The notes under the pieces: model-generated
Database searches by the model: none
Told to the model about the DNA's origin: nothing
What the model saw: the letters and a program-made list of their open reading frames with translations, nothing else
Program-made: the position numbers and the translations under genes
Shown: one piece after another, positions 44,904-53,247 of the stretch
How the letters are laid out: each line of letters starts with the position of its first letter
Numbering within the stretch: the stretch's first letter is position 1
Assembly: GCF_000685235.1 (NCBI RefSeq)
Contig: NZ_ARYH01000001.1
Span: 1,178,001 to 1,242,000 of the forward strand
Direction of reading: 5' to 3'
DNA: 64,000 bases
Source: Hyphomonas adhaerens MHS-3
Lineage (GTDB): Bacteria; Pseudomonadota; Alphaproteobacteria; Caulobacterales; Hyphomonadaceae

Positions 44904-45449
44904 ATGAAACAGTTTGCAGACCTTACACAGGAAGAACGGGAAGATTTCGAGCAGGCGCTCGATCTCGCGATCGACCTTGCCGCAGCCCCCATCAGGAAAT
45001 CTGAACGTCCGGTCAGCGTACCGGATCTCTACCGGTATGCCCGGAGCACGGCGCACGGTCGCAATGGCCTCGTGCGCAAGGCCATACTCAGGGATGCAAG
45101 GATCAACCGCCAGTGGGCCAGCATCATGGCGCGGATGAGCGGGGCGCAGTTCGAAACGGCCGCGGCCGCAGCCGGTCTTCAGGACCGGATCATCCTTCAG
45201 GATGAAAGAAGCGGGCGACGGATCGAACTGACCCGGTCGGATTCCGATCCCGGCATCGCCATCCTGATGGTGGATGTCGGCACGTCTCCGGCTTCGGTTC
45301 CTCACCGCCTGTCCGTATGGACATCTGTTGCGGTCTACGAGGTGGAACTCCCGCAACCGCACATGGGCATTTGCCAGCTGGACCTCAGCTATGACGGTGA
45401 GCTTGCCGAATTATTCCGGCAGCATGATGTAAAAGCGGAGGTCTGGTAG
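44904..45449 (+). CDS. Small soluble protein of unknown function
   Basis: The 181-residue product has a helical N-terminal half (LTQEEREDFEQALDLAIDLA, VPDLYRYARS) and a beta-rich C-terminal half (RIILQDERSGRRIELTRSDS, VAVYEVELPQPHMGICQLDL). I recognise no family. TTGGAGG lies nine bases before the ATG at 44904. Five bases separate it from the Lon-like protease gene. A regulatory or adaptor role is inferred from context only. Confidence 0.65.
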   Translation: MKQFADLTQEEREDFEQALDLAIDLAAAPIRKSERPVSVPDLYRYARSTAHGRNGLVRKAILRDARINRQWASIMARMSGAQFETAAAAAGLQDRIILQDERSGRRIELTRSDSDPGIAILMVDVGTSPASVPHRLSVWTSVAVYEVELPQPHMGICQLDLSYDGELAELFRQHDVKAEVW

Positions 45450-45454
45450 AACCT

Positions 45455-46621
45455 ATGCCGGGGGGAACAGCCGTCATTATTCCGACCACTGTGGGGCTTG
45501 TCCGAGTCCAGCAGCTCCGGGTGGACAAGAATCTGCATCACGCGGTGATGACGGTGAATTTCCGTACGGAACGGGCAAACGTGACGTCTGCCTATGCACA
45601 GTTCGTTGCCGCCGATACAGGCGTCATCTCAAAACTGACCCGGGACTACCGGTATCGTGTCAAAGTCAGCCGGAATATCGTCTCCGGGCCGAGCTGGAAG
45701 CTCGGGATGCTTTTCGCGCACCTGTTGCAGAACAGTGAAAAATTGTCAGAGACCGATGGGCCGATGCCGGATTCGGCCGCACCGTCTGATCTTGTTGGGC
45801 GAGCGAAGCGCATAATCTGGGCCACCGGAGATGTGTCGGACGAGCTTGGAATCCTTCCGGTTTCCCATGTCATGCGGAAGCTGGAACAGTCGCTCGATCT
45901 GTTCAAATGGTGCGAAGCTCATGGGATTCCAGTCGATTGCTATCTCCCTGAAGAGCTGAGTTCCGAGCCCTCCGAGCATGAAGAAATTATGGAATACCTG
46001 AACAGGATGGAGGCTCGGTTTTCCGGTTTATCGGTACACAGGCTGGACAAGTTTCCGGAAGATATCGAGACCCTTCAGTCGGCAGGGGCGGGAGAACGAC
46101 GCATCAGACTTCCACGCAGCATCCTGGTGGGAATCTGTCTCTTCGGTGTCCTGGCGGTGGCAGGAGCCGCGAGCCTGCGCTGGAAGATGAATCCGGATGA
46201 AAGTGTGCAGGGGGTGCCAACCAGCCCTGAGGCAAGCCAAGCTGAGGGTGGTGTACATCTCAAGGTCGTTTACGAAGAGAATGGCAAGTGCTTTCAGAAC
46301 CGGACTCTTTGGAAGACGCTTGAAGTCGATCTGGGCTTTGGAGGGGAAGACGCACTTACGCTTCCTGCGGATGCATGCCTGTGCGGACTGGACTGGAGTA
46401 TTTCCGGCGCCGACGGCCTCTCTCAATCGGTCAAGGTTGCCAGCGAAAGCCAGGGGGCGCCGTCAGATATGGAGACCATCAAGAACTACAATGGTGGCAG
46501 CCGGGCTTATCGCGAAGCCTATTCCTCCCGTATCAGCCGAGTCAGTTTCGAAGTGACCGGAAACGCCATGCAGCCCGCGCGTGTTGCGACATTGCAGATC
46601 GAATACCGGGCGGCACCCTGA
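45455..46621 (+). CDS. Membrane-anchored Lon-like (S16) protease domain without ATPase
   Basis: In the 388-residue product, residues of about 1-170 resemble the Lon proteolytic domain. VSGPSWKLGMLFAHLL matches Lon DGPSAGIAM, with Ser80 as nucleophile. IIWATGDVSDELGILPVSHV then MRKL matches [22 protein letters not shown], with Lys142 as the catalytic lysine. GIPVDCYLPEEL matches the IPxEN segment. A membrane helix at about 222-241, after basic RRIRLPR, should leave the protease in the cytoplasm and residues 245-388 in the periplasm. There is no AAA+ domain. The start codon and ribosome site are weak, so expression is likely coupled to the preceding gene. Confidence 0.72.
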   Translation: MPGGTAVIIPTTVGLVRVQQLRVDKNLHHAVMTVNFRTERANVTSAYAQFVAADTGVISKLTRDYRYRVKVSRNIVSGPSWKLGMLFAHLLQNSEKLSETDGPMPDSAAPSDLVGRAKRIIWATGDVSDELGILPVSHVMRKLEQSLDLFKWCEAHGIPVDCYLPEELSSEPSEHEEIMEYLNRMEARFSGLSVHRLDKFPEDIETLQSAGAGERRIRLPRSILVGICLFGVLAVAGAASLRWKMNPDESVQGVPTSPEASQAEGGVHLKVVYEENGKCFQNRTLWKTLEVDLGFGGEDALTLPADACLCGLDWSISGADGLSQSVKVASESQGAPSDMETIKNYNGGSRAYREAYSSRISRVSFEVTGNAMQPARVATLQIEYRAAP

Positions 46622-46829
46622 AGCGGAAAATCGCGCGTACGGCCAGTTGGGTGCGTAGACTACAGAATCGGAAAGTTGAGGCGCGAGCCACAGCCCGGTA
46701 CGAAAGAGAGAGGGGATATGAAACATGCCTGCGGCGGCTTTCCCGAAGATGGACGTCGTCAGGAAAGACGCAGCGGCCGAGGTTTCTGTGCCGTTCCGTG
46801 CCAGGCTTGGCTGCTGGAGCCGGCCAGCG

Positions 46830-49706
46830 TCAGTTCGTGGATACGATTGAGATAGCAACTGGGTCAAAGTCGAACGCTCTGAGGGAGCCGATCAGCCTGG
46901 TTCCATCACCTGAGACAACCAGTTGCTTAGCGAGCAAACTTCTACGCGACCCCGCGAGATTATAGGTCGCAATAATATTTCCCTCCGAATCAATCGCCCA
47001 GACATCGGTTTCGTCATCATTTTCATCTATCCCGCCATAGAAAATGCCGTTGGGACCGATTTCGCCAGCGGTCGGAGACGAGGTTTGCAGTAAATGCGAT
47101 TGGACCTCTTCCATCGTATCTGTATCGAAAACACTGAATCGAGAGGGTACAGCGGCAATCGGATATACGAGGCTGCCGTCATTCGATACGGCGAGGTCTT
47201 GTCCAGTTGCGCCTACCCCATAGACAAGATCACGGCGATTGTTGAGTGTGAGCTCTCCATCCTCCAGATACGAATAGGATACGTCGAAACAATATACGCT
47301 GTATGGGTTCAGCCCCCAGGTCATTACGCACATGGTTTCGCCATCCTTGCTGACGGCGACAGAGTTGTCGGTCTCGTAAAAATGCATACCCACATCCGGC
47401 ACCATGATAACGCCTGTCCGGGCGTCATAGGCCTGAGGTGCGCCTGTAAAGAGAACCTCCTTGCCATCGACCCGCTGGACAGCGATCGATTTCAGGTACG
47501 TGGCGAGCCACCCTTCACCAACGGCATGACTCGTGAGGTCGACCGGCACGATCATGTGAGTGGATGTTTCGTATACGTACAGGACTTCGCCATCCGGACT
47601 GACCGCCATGACTCCATTTGAGGTGGTTGTATCTCGAATTATCCCCGCGGATTCACCGGTGTAGACATTGATGATTTGAATGTCTGAATCCCCACCTGCG
47701 TTCACGTAGATGTATGGCCTGACAGGGTCTGCGACGATGTTTTTGGCTATGGTATCCAGCTCAATCCGGGGGAGTGGATTCGTATCGCCGACCCATAGAG
47801 AGACGTTGATGTGCTCGGTATTTGTCACATCTGCATCAGTCGCGCGGAGTTCCACTTGCGCTGTGTACAATTGATTGGCCGAAAGGCCGGTGGGGTCAGC
47901 TTCAAGCGTCAGCATGCCGTCGGTTTGCCCTGACGGGGTTACTGAAAGCCAGGAGGCGTTGCTGCTGGCCGTCCATTCAAGTGGCTGGCCGAGATTTTCG
48001 GTGACATCTATTTGCCGTGTCAGGATGGATTTGTCAGGAAAAGAGGAGAAGCTGACCCCTGTCTCTTCGACGCGGATTTGCCGGGGCTCAATGCGCAGAT
48101 CGGCCTGGATGGTGAGCTCTTGATCAAAATCGGTGTCCGAGATCTTGACATAGGCTGTGTGCACGCCTTCGGCGAGCCCGGAAGGATCGGCGTTGAGACT
48201 GATGGTGCCCGGCGATGTTCCTGTGGACGGGTTGACGCTTATCCAGCTCTGATCTGAGGTTGCCTTCCAGGAAATGTTTTCTCCAAGAAGGGAAATGTCC
48301 TGCGTCAGGGGCTGCGTCGATTGTTCCACCGTGTTGAAGACCACCGGATCATACGATGGAAGCTTTAGGGCGTCCCCGACGTTGAAGTCCACGTTCACCG
48401 TAATTTCCTTCGGGGCCGCAGTATCGAAAATAGTAAACGATCCCTGCGTGTGGCCGAGTGGGGCCAAACCGGGTGTCGCGAAGACCGTGATTGTGGCGTC
48501 GCCGACACCTGCCCTTTGATCGAAACTGAGCCAGGGCTCGTTCGCTCTGGCGCTCCATAGGATGCCTTCTCCTGTTATCTCGATAGCGGCGCCGGGAACG
48601 CTCCGTCCGTTGATCCCCGAAAATGACAGATCATGCGGCGAAGCTGCCAGCACCGGGCGTTCAGGCAGATCTTGCGTGCGCGTGTCAGGCTCGGCGGCAG
48701 AGATGGCCAGGAAGTTTGCTTCCAACAGGGTGGCGACTTCCGGACCGGCCTCGTCTTCGCGTGGGCTTTCATCGATTGCGCTGTAAGCGCCGTCGAATAT
48801 GTCCTCCAGGCTGACCTTCCACGGATTGTCCAGGTCTTCATTCATGATCAGCTGGCCGCTGTTTTCGGTGAAGTCCGTCAGCAGGGTGTCGAGTCGCTGT
48901 TCCAGGGTGGGGCTGCCGTAGCCTTCCACCAGGGATTCGAGGATGCCGGCATTGATGTAGGCCGCGCGCAGGGCGTCGGCAGAGGGTTCCTCGCCTGTGC
49001 CGGCGTCGGTAATGTCGATGCCAGGCAGGTTCCACAGGTCTGTACTTTCGAGGCCGAACAGGCCGGCGACCTGGTCGTTCACGGCGATGAGATCCGCCTG
49101 GTCGATTTCACTGCCGTTCGCATTGAACTCGGCAAGTGCGGTGGCGAGCGTGGTGATGGCATTCACATGCACGGTGAGGCTGCCGCCATCTGCCGGTGCC
49201 TCGACCAGGGCGGCGAGTTCAAAATCTGCGCTGATTTCGACCTGGCCGCCGAAGGGCGTCCCGAAACAGCCTGATGGCGCGTCGCAGATCATCATGACGC
49301 CGTCGCCGCCGGTGACGATGACTTTTACAACACCGCCATCGAAATCCACGCTTCCATCGATCTCGAGATCGAAGCTGCCGTCCACCGTGCTGGTCGTGCC
49401 GGTGGCAATGACCATTTCGGGATGGTTCGCGTCGATCACGCGGACCGCGCCACCGAGAATGACGCCCTTGGTGGCCGAGCCGTCGAGCTCGAAGCTGATG
49501 CCGGCCGGCGCCGGGGGAGGAGGAGGAGGCGGCGGCGGTGGAGGTGGCGGGGGAGGCGGAAGAGGTGTTGAGGCCGGGGCACTACCGCCGCTGCCACTGC
49601 CACCGCCGCCTCCGCCACATGCTGTCACGAGGCCCGTGCAAAGGATCAGCGCAAGCACACCCGCAGTATGGCGGAGCGAATGTCTGGAGCGGAAACCTGA
49701 CTGCAT
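46830..49706 (-). CDS. BACON-repeat and beta-propeller lipoprotein
   Basis: The 958-residue precursor has a lipobox (GLVTACGGG, Cys30), a Gly/Ser stretch and a run of about 15 prolines, which is probably a periplasm- or wall-spanning linker. A helical domain follows. Then come three BACON-type repeats marked by EPWLSFDQRAG, QSWISVNPSTGTSPG and ASWLSVTPSGQTDG. The last 300 residues look like a YVTN/PQQ-type beta-propeller (VMAVSPDGEVLYVYE, LAVSNDGSLVYP). BACON domains are linked to carbohydrate or mucin binding. GGAAGAAGAG supports the ATG at 49706. It converges on the accessory cluster. Confidence 0.8.
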   Translation of the reverse strand: MQSGFRSRHSLRHTAGVLALILCTGLVTACGGGGGGSGSGGSAPASTPLPPPPPPPPPPPPPPPPAPAGISFELDGSATKGVILGGAVRVIDANHPEMVIATGTTSTVDGSFDLEIDGSVDFDGGVVKVIVTGGDGVMMICDAPSGCFGTPFGGQVEISADFELAALVEAPADGGSLTVHVNAITTLATALAEFNANGSEIDQADLIAVNDQVAGLFGLESTDLWNLPGIDITDAGTGEEPSADALRAAYINAGILESLVEGYGSPTLEQRLDTLLTDFTENSGQLIMNEDLDNPWKVSLEDIFDGAYSAIDESPREDEAGPEVATLLEANFLAISAAEPDTRTQDLPERPVLAASPHDLSFSGINGRSVPGAAIEITGEGILWSARANEPWLSFDQRAGVGDATITVFATPGLAPLGHTQGSFTIFDTAAPKEITVNVDFNVGDALKLPSYDPVVFNTVEQSTQPLTQDISLLGENISWKATSDQSWISVNPSTGTSPGTISLNADPSGLAEGVHTAYVKISDTDFDQELTIQADLRIEPRQIRVEETGVSFSSFPDKSILTRQIDVTENLGQPLEWTASSNASWLSVTPSGQTDGMLTLEADPTGLSANQLYTAQVELRATDADVTNTEHINVSLWVGDTNPLPRIELDTIAKNIVADPVRPYIYVNAGGDSDIQIINVYTGESAGIIRDTTTSNGVMAVSPDGEVLYVYETSTHMIVPVDLTSHAVGEGWLATYLKSIAVQRVDGKEVLFTGAPQAYDARTGVIMVPDVGMHFYETDNSVAVSKDGETMCVMTWGLNPYSVYCFDVSYSYLEDGELTLNNRRDLVYGVGATGQDLAVSNDGSLVYPIAAVPSRFSVFDTDTMEEVQSHLLQTSSPTAGEIGPNGIFYGGIDENDDETDVWAIDSEGNIIATYNLAGSRRSLLAKQLVVSGDGTRLIGSLRAFDFDPVAISIVSTN

Positions 49707-50158
49707 TCTCTTCTTCCTTCGATTTGCCGGCATCGCCGGCCTTCATGAAGGACGTGGGCACTCAAGGTGAACCAGCAGACGCGGTCAGCGGCTGGTTCCG
49801 TTCCATTAATGAGAGACAATCGGGCCCCCGCCCTCAACCCTTCCATACTGGCCGATACAATCCGTGCCACCCTTGGGACGGAGCAGTGTGCAGGATTTCA
49901 AATTCATGACGATCTGCGGCCGAATCCGAACATCACGCAATTTGAAACTGAATTAATCGAGACAGTAGTCACGACTACTTGTCAATCGGAGAGTGTCGAC
50001 AATTCCCCTTCGAGAGATCTAGCTTCAACACTTATTGCATCGGGCAAGAAAATGCGGCGTCCAGCTCGCCGTCCGAGCCTTTCATGCCAGGCGGAAGCCG
50101 TCATTACCTGGTCGCGGGCCATCCATGGTCAATCTGGGCCGGAGCGCCAGACAATAAA
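49707..50158. other. intergenic region with an inverted repeat
   Basis: No gene is supported. The inverted repeat AGTAGTC-AC-GACTACT lies at 49964-49979, roughly 260 bases before the BACON-protein start, and may be an operator. Confidence 0.4.
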
Positions 50159-50180
50159 AAACCCTGCCGAAGCAGGGTTT
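50159..50180 (-). terminator. intrinsic terminator of tRNA-Leu
   Basis: A 9-bp perfect stem (AAACCCTGC with GCAGGGTTT) closes a four-base loop and leads into a run of T on the minus strand, immediately after the tRNA CCA. Confidence 0.85.
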
Positions 50181-50264
50181 GGTGCCCAGAAGAGGACTCG
50201 AACCTCCACGCCTTGCGGCACACGGACCTGAACCGTGCGCGTCTACCAATTCCGCCATCTGGGC
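50180..50264 (-). tRNA. tRNA-Leu (CAG)
   Basis: The 85-base gene has acceptor GCCCAGA/TCTGGGC, then A and CCA, and a long variable arm, as in class II tRNAs. The anticodon stem CACGG/CCGTG holds TTCAGGT, giving CAG. Confidence 0.96.
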
Positions 50265-50416
50265 ACAGGATTGGAAGGCGCGGATGTATAAGCCAACGGC
50301 GCTGTCGTCAACGGGGAATCCCAGCCTTCATCAGCTTTGTTTCCGGTATCGCCTTGCCGCTGGCCCGGTGCCCATCGGCGCACAACCGCCTGTCCCGGGG
50401 TACGCATGTATTTGCT

Positions 50417-51157
50417 TCAGCCCACGAGATGAATATGGCCGTCCGGATTGAGGTGGCGGTGGAGGGCCTGTTCGGCGCGCGCACGGTGTTCCGGGGTCAT
50501 GCCGCCCAGGACGTGGCGGCAAAGGATGAGGTCAAACCGGCCGGGCGCGTCCTCCGGGGAGAGCAGGTTGTGGGCCTGGAACTGCACCTGCCGGGAGAGG
50601 GCAGGCGAGACCTGCCATCTCTGCTCTGAGGCCTGTGTGAAGTATCGGATCAGATTTCCGGCCGTGAGGCCGACCTGGACCTCGAAATGGCTGTACAGGC
50701 CAGCGTTGGCCCGCATCAGCGCGGCTTCGGAGATGTCGGTCGCGACCAGGTCGATCCGCCGGACCGTCTCGGCGGGCAGGACATTGTTCAGCAGGATCAG
50801 CAGGGAAAAGGCTTCCTGGCCCGACCCGCAGCCGGCGCACCAGATTCGGTAAGGGCCTGGCGCCGTGCGCGCCAGCGCGGGGGCGATAACCTGTTCGAAC
50901 AGCGGTGCCAGCTCGCGGCGTTCGGAGACAAACCGGCTGTGCCGGTCGAGCAGGGCGGTTGCGGCTTCAAGCTCAAGATTGGCGCCGGGGCGGAAGTCCC
51001 CGATGTGCCGGGCCAGCGCGTCGATCGAGTCATGCCCGGTGCGGAAGGCGAGACCTGTCAGGCGGCCGGCAAACAGGACCTGTTTGTTCTTGTGCAGGAA
51101 CTGGCCGGTGTGCTTTTCGGCCAGCGCCTGCAGAACGGAAAATGTTTCCTGCCGCAT
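50417..51157 (-). CDS. CheR-type methyltransferase
   Basis: The 246-residue product has a short N-terminal helical region, then the CheR SAM domain: RIWCAGCGSGQEAFSLLILL, DLVATDISEAALMRANAG and FDLILCRHVLGGMTPEHRA. CheR methylates chemoreceptor glutamates. No chemoreceptor or che gene is nearby, and the N-terminal domain is divergent, so a non-chemotaxis target is possible. The ATG at 51157 follows GGTGGGG; a GTG at 51169 is less likely. Confidence 0.85.
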   Translation of the reverse strand: MRQETFSVLQALAEKHTGQFLHKNKQVLFAGRLTGLAFRTGHDSIDALARHIGDFRPGANLELEAATALLDRHSRFVSERRELAPLFEQVIAPALARTAPGPYRIWCAGCGSGQEAFSLLILLNNVLPAETVRRIDLVATDISEAALMRANAGLYSHFEVQVGLTAGNLIRYFTQASEQRWQVSPALSRQVQFQAHNLLSPEDAPGRFDLILCRHVLGGMTPEHRARAEQALHRHLNPDGHIHLVG

Positions 51158-51652
51158 GGATGTCCCCACCCAGTTCCCCCTGAGCCGGCAGAGCCGGCAA
51201 TCGAATTGTCCCGGTGCAGATCTGTGGGACGCCAGCCATTGGTCTTTGTAACCACTATCCGGCCCCTCCCATCAGCGCCGGACGGGGTTAACCATAATTC
51301 CATGCGACCGCCGGCGCCATCCCCGATAAAGTGAAATGCCGGTTTGCAGGGTTCGTCAGGTCAGCGCCTCCTGGGGCAGGTGTCTTTGCAACCGGAGCAA
51401 GGGGGTGGAAGCCGGTAAATCAACGGACTTGTCCCGAATTCGTTCATCAGGCGAAATTCGGGAAATCGTTCCCCCAAGGGCGATTTACCTTGGAGAAGCC
51501 CGGATTTCGGGCGATTGTGGCACGATACGTGCGCCATTTCAGAGCGCGTGGGTGGGGGAATTTGCGGCACGGCGCTTGCAATCCCGGGGAAATAGAATGT
51601 TGTGCGCAGCTCTGGATGCGCCGCGCGCGGCTGTTGAGTAATGGAGATAGAG
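51158..51652. other. intergenic region between divergent genes
   Basis: No gene is supported in this stretch of about 495 bases. It contains a CtrA-type TTAACCAT (51288-51295) and two short hairpins, CCAAGG/CCTTGG near 51475 and GCCCG/CGGGC near 51500. Confidence 0.5.
51288..51295 (+). promoter_or_regulatory. CtrA-type half-site TTAACCAT
   Basis: This is an exact copy of the half-site also present at 35932. It lies about 130 bases before the CheR-like start. With cpdR in the same window, CtrA control is possible but unproven. Confidence 0.25.
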
Positions 51653-52630
51653 ATGAAATCGGTTCTTGTTTGCGGTGCTGGCGGGTTTATTGGCGGACAT
51701 CTGGTCCGGCGCCTCAAGCGTGAAGGCTATTGGGTGCGCGGCGTTGACCTGAAAAAGCACGAATTTGCAGAAACCGAAGCCGATGATTTCGTGATCGGCG
51801 ACTTGCGTGACCAGTCGCTGGTCCGGGAAGTGGTGGACCGGAAGTTCGACGAAATCTACCAGCTGGCCGCCGACATGGGCGGGGCAGGTTATATCTTCAC
51901 TGGCGACAATGATGCCGACGTGATGCACAACTCGGCCACGATCAACCTGAATGTTCTGGATGCGGCCTATAAGCGTAACTGCAAGCGCATCTTCTATTCT
52001 TCGTCCGCCTGCATGTATCCGGCCTACAATCAGGAAGACCCGGACAATCCGAACTGCCGCGAAGACAGCGCCTATCCGGCGGCTCCGGACAGCGAATATG
52101 GCTGGGAGAAGCTGTTCTCCGAACGCCTCTACCTGTCCTACAATCGCAATCACGGTATGGAGTCGCGCGTCGCGCGTTACCACAACATCTTCGGCCCGCA
52201 GGGCACCTGGGATGGCGGCAAGGAGAAAGCCCCGGCCGCGCTTTGCCGCAAGATCGCCAGGGCGAAGTCCGGCGACTCGATCGAGATCTGGGGCGATGGC
52301 GAGCAAACCCGGTCATTCCTCTATGTCGACGAATGCCTGGAAGGCACGATCCGCCTGACCAGGTCTGACTTTACCGGCCCGGTGAATGTCGGCTCGGAAG
52401 AGATGGTCACGATCAACCAGCTCGCCATGATGATTGCAGACGTCGCCGGAAAGAAGATCGAACTGGAGCATATTCCGGGCCCGCTGGGTGTACGTGGCCG
52501 CAACTCCGAGAATACGCTGATTTCCGAACGCCTTGGCTGGTCGCCGAGCCAGCCGCTGAGAACGGGCCTCGAGAACACCTATGAGTGGATCGAGCGTCAG
52601 GTGAAGGCCAACGCGCCAGCGGCGGCCTGA
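51653..52630 (+). CDS. GDP-mannose 3,5-epimerase homologue (SDR)
   Basis: The product of about 325 residues is strongly like plant GDP-mannose 3,5-epimerase along its length: VCGAGGFIGGHLVRRLK, QLAADMGGAGYI, FYSSSACMYPAY, YGWEKLFSERL (catalytic Tyr and Lys), RYHNIFGPQGTWDGGKEKAP, GDGEQTRSFLYVDECLEG and HIPGPLGVRGRNSEN. It would turn GDP-D-mannose or a related GDP-sugar into GDP-L-galactose-type products. GGAG precedes the ATG at 51653; an ATG at 51641 is also in frame. Confidence 0.88.
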   Translation: MKSVLVCGAGGFIGGHLVRRLKREGYWVRGVDLKKHEFAETEADDFVIGDLRDQSLVREVVDRKFDEIYQLAADMGGAGYIFTGDNDADVMHNSATINLNVLDAAYKRNCKRIFYSSSACMYPAYNQEDPDNPNCREDSAYPAAPDSEYGWEKLFSERLYLSYNRNHGMESRVARYHNIFGPQGTWDGGKEKAPAALCRKIARAKSGDSIEIWGDGEQTRSFLYVDECLEGTIRLTRSDFTGPVNVGSEEMVTINQLAMMIADVAGKKIELEHIPGPLGVRGRNSENTLISERLGWSPSQPLRTGLENTYEWIERQVKANAPAAA

Positions 52631-52647
52631 AGCAACTGTCAGGGAAG

Positions 52648-52675
52648 GGGCCGGCCGGACGAGGCTGGCCCGTTT
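52648..52675 (+). terminator. probable terminator after the epimerase gene
   Basis: GGGCCGGCC (52648-52656) pairs with GGCTGGCCC (52663-52671) with one G-U pair, followed by GTTT. Confidence 0.45.
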
Positions 52676-52725
52676 CGGACTCTGATAAATCCCGGCCGCG
52701 CACGGATGTTGGCTGAAACGGATTG

Positions 52726-53247
52726 ATGACCATGGACCAGATTGCTGCCCAGCTGATCGGCTTTGCCGCCGACCATACGCAATGGATCGCGGCGCTGGTC
52801 TTCGTGCTGGCCTTTTTCGAATTCATCCCCTTCGTGTGGGTGGCCCTGGTCGGGGTCGCCGCCCTCGTCGGGCCGCAGAATGTCGGCCAGCTGGCGGTGG
52901 TCGTGGCGGCCGCGACGATTGGCGGGGCGCTGGGCGATGTCAGCCTTTACCTGCTGGGCCAGAAGAATGCCGGCCATCTTGGCCGCATCTGGCCATTCCG
53001 GAAGCATCCGAACCTGATTGCGAAGAGTGAAGCCTTTTGCGCCCGCTGGGGGCTTGGCGCTGTTGTGATCGGGCGGTTTTCCGGTCCGGTGCGGGCCGGT
53101 GTGCCCGTGGTCGCTGGCGCGCTGCGCATGCCGGCGGTGACGTTTTCAGCTGCCTCGGTTGCCGGCGCGCTGATTGCCGCCGTTGTGTTCCTTGTCCCGG
53201 CTGCTGTGGGTGCGGGCACCTTGTTCGGGATGCTCGGCCTCAGCTGA
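52726..53247 (+). CDS. DedA/SNARE-associated family membrane protein
   Basis: The 173-residue product has the DedA pattern: FVLAFFEFIPFV near the first re-entrant region, LGDVSLYLLGQKNAG, and GAVVIGRFSGPVRAGVPVVAGALRMP. Four to five hydrophobic segments are visible. DedA proteins include undecaprenyl phosphate and lipid flippases, which would fit a polysaccharide region. The ATG at 52732 is an alternative. Its last 102 bases overlap the convergent methyltransferase gene. Confidence 0.85.
   Translation: MTMDQIAAQLIGFAADHTQWIAALVFVLAFFEFIPFVWVALVGVAALVGPQNVGQLAVVVAAATIGGALGDVSLYLLGQKNAGHLGRIWPFRKHPNLIAKSEAFCARWGLGAVVIGRFSGPVRAGVPVVAGALRMPAVTFSAASVAGALIAAVVFLVPAAVGAGTLFGMLGLS

Noticed and set aside
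49495..49570. Microsatellite in GC-rich DNA near 49.5 kb
   Set aside because: It is the polyproline-coding part of the BACON lipoprotein gene and keeps the reading frame; noted only as a possible slippage site.
49767..50231. 154-codon frame before and into tRNA-Leu
   Set aside because: It runs into the tRNA gene and its terminator, and its composition is not protein-like.
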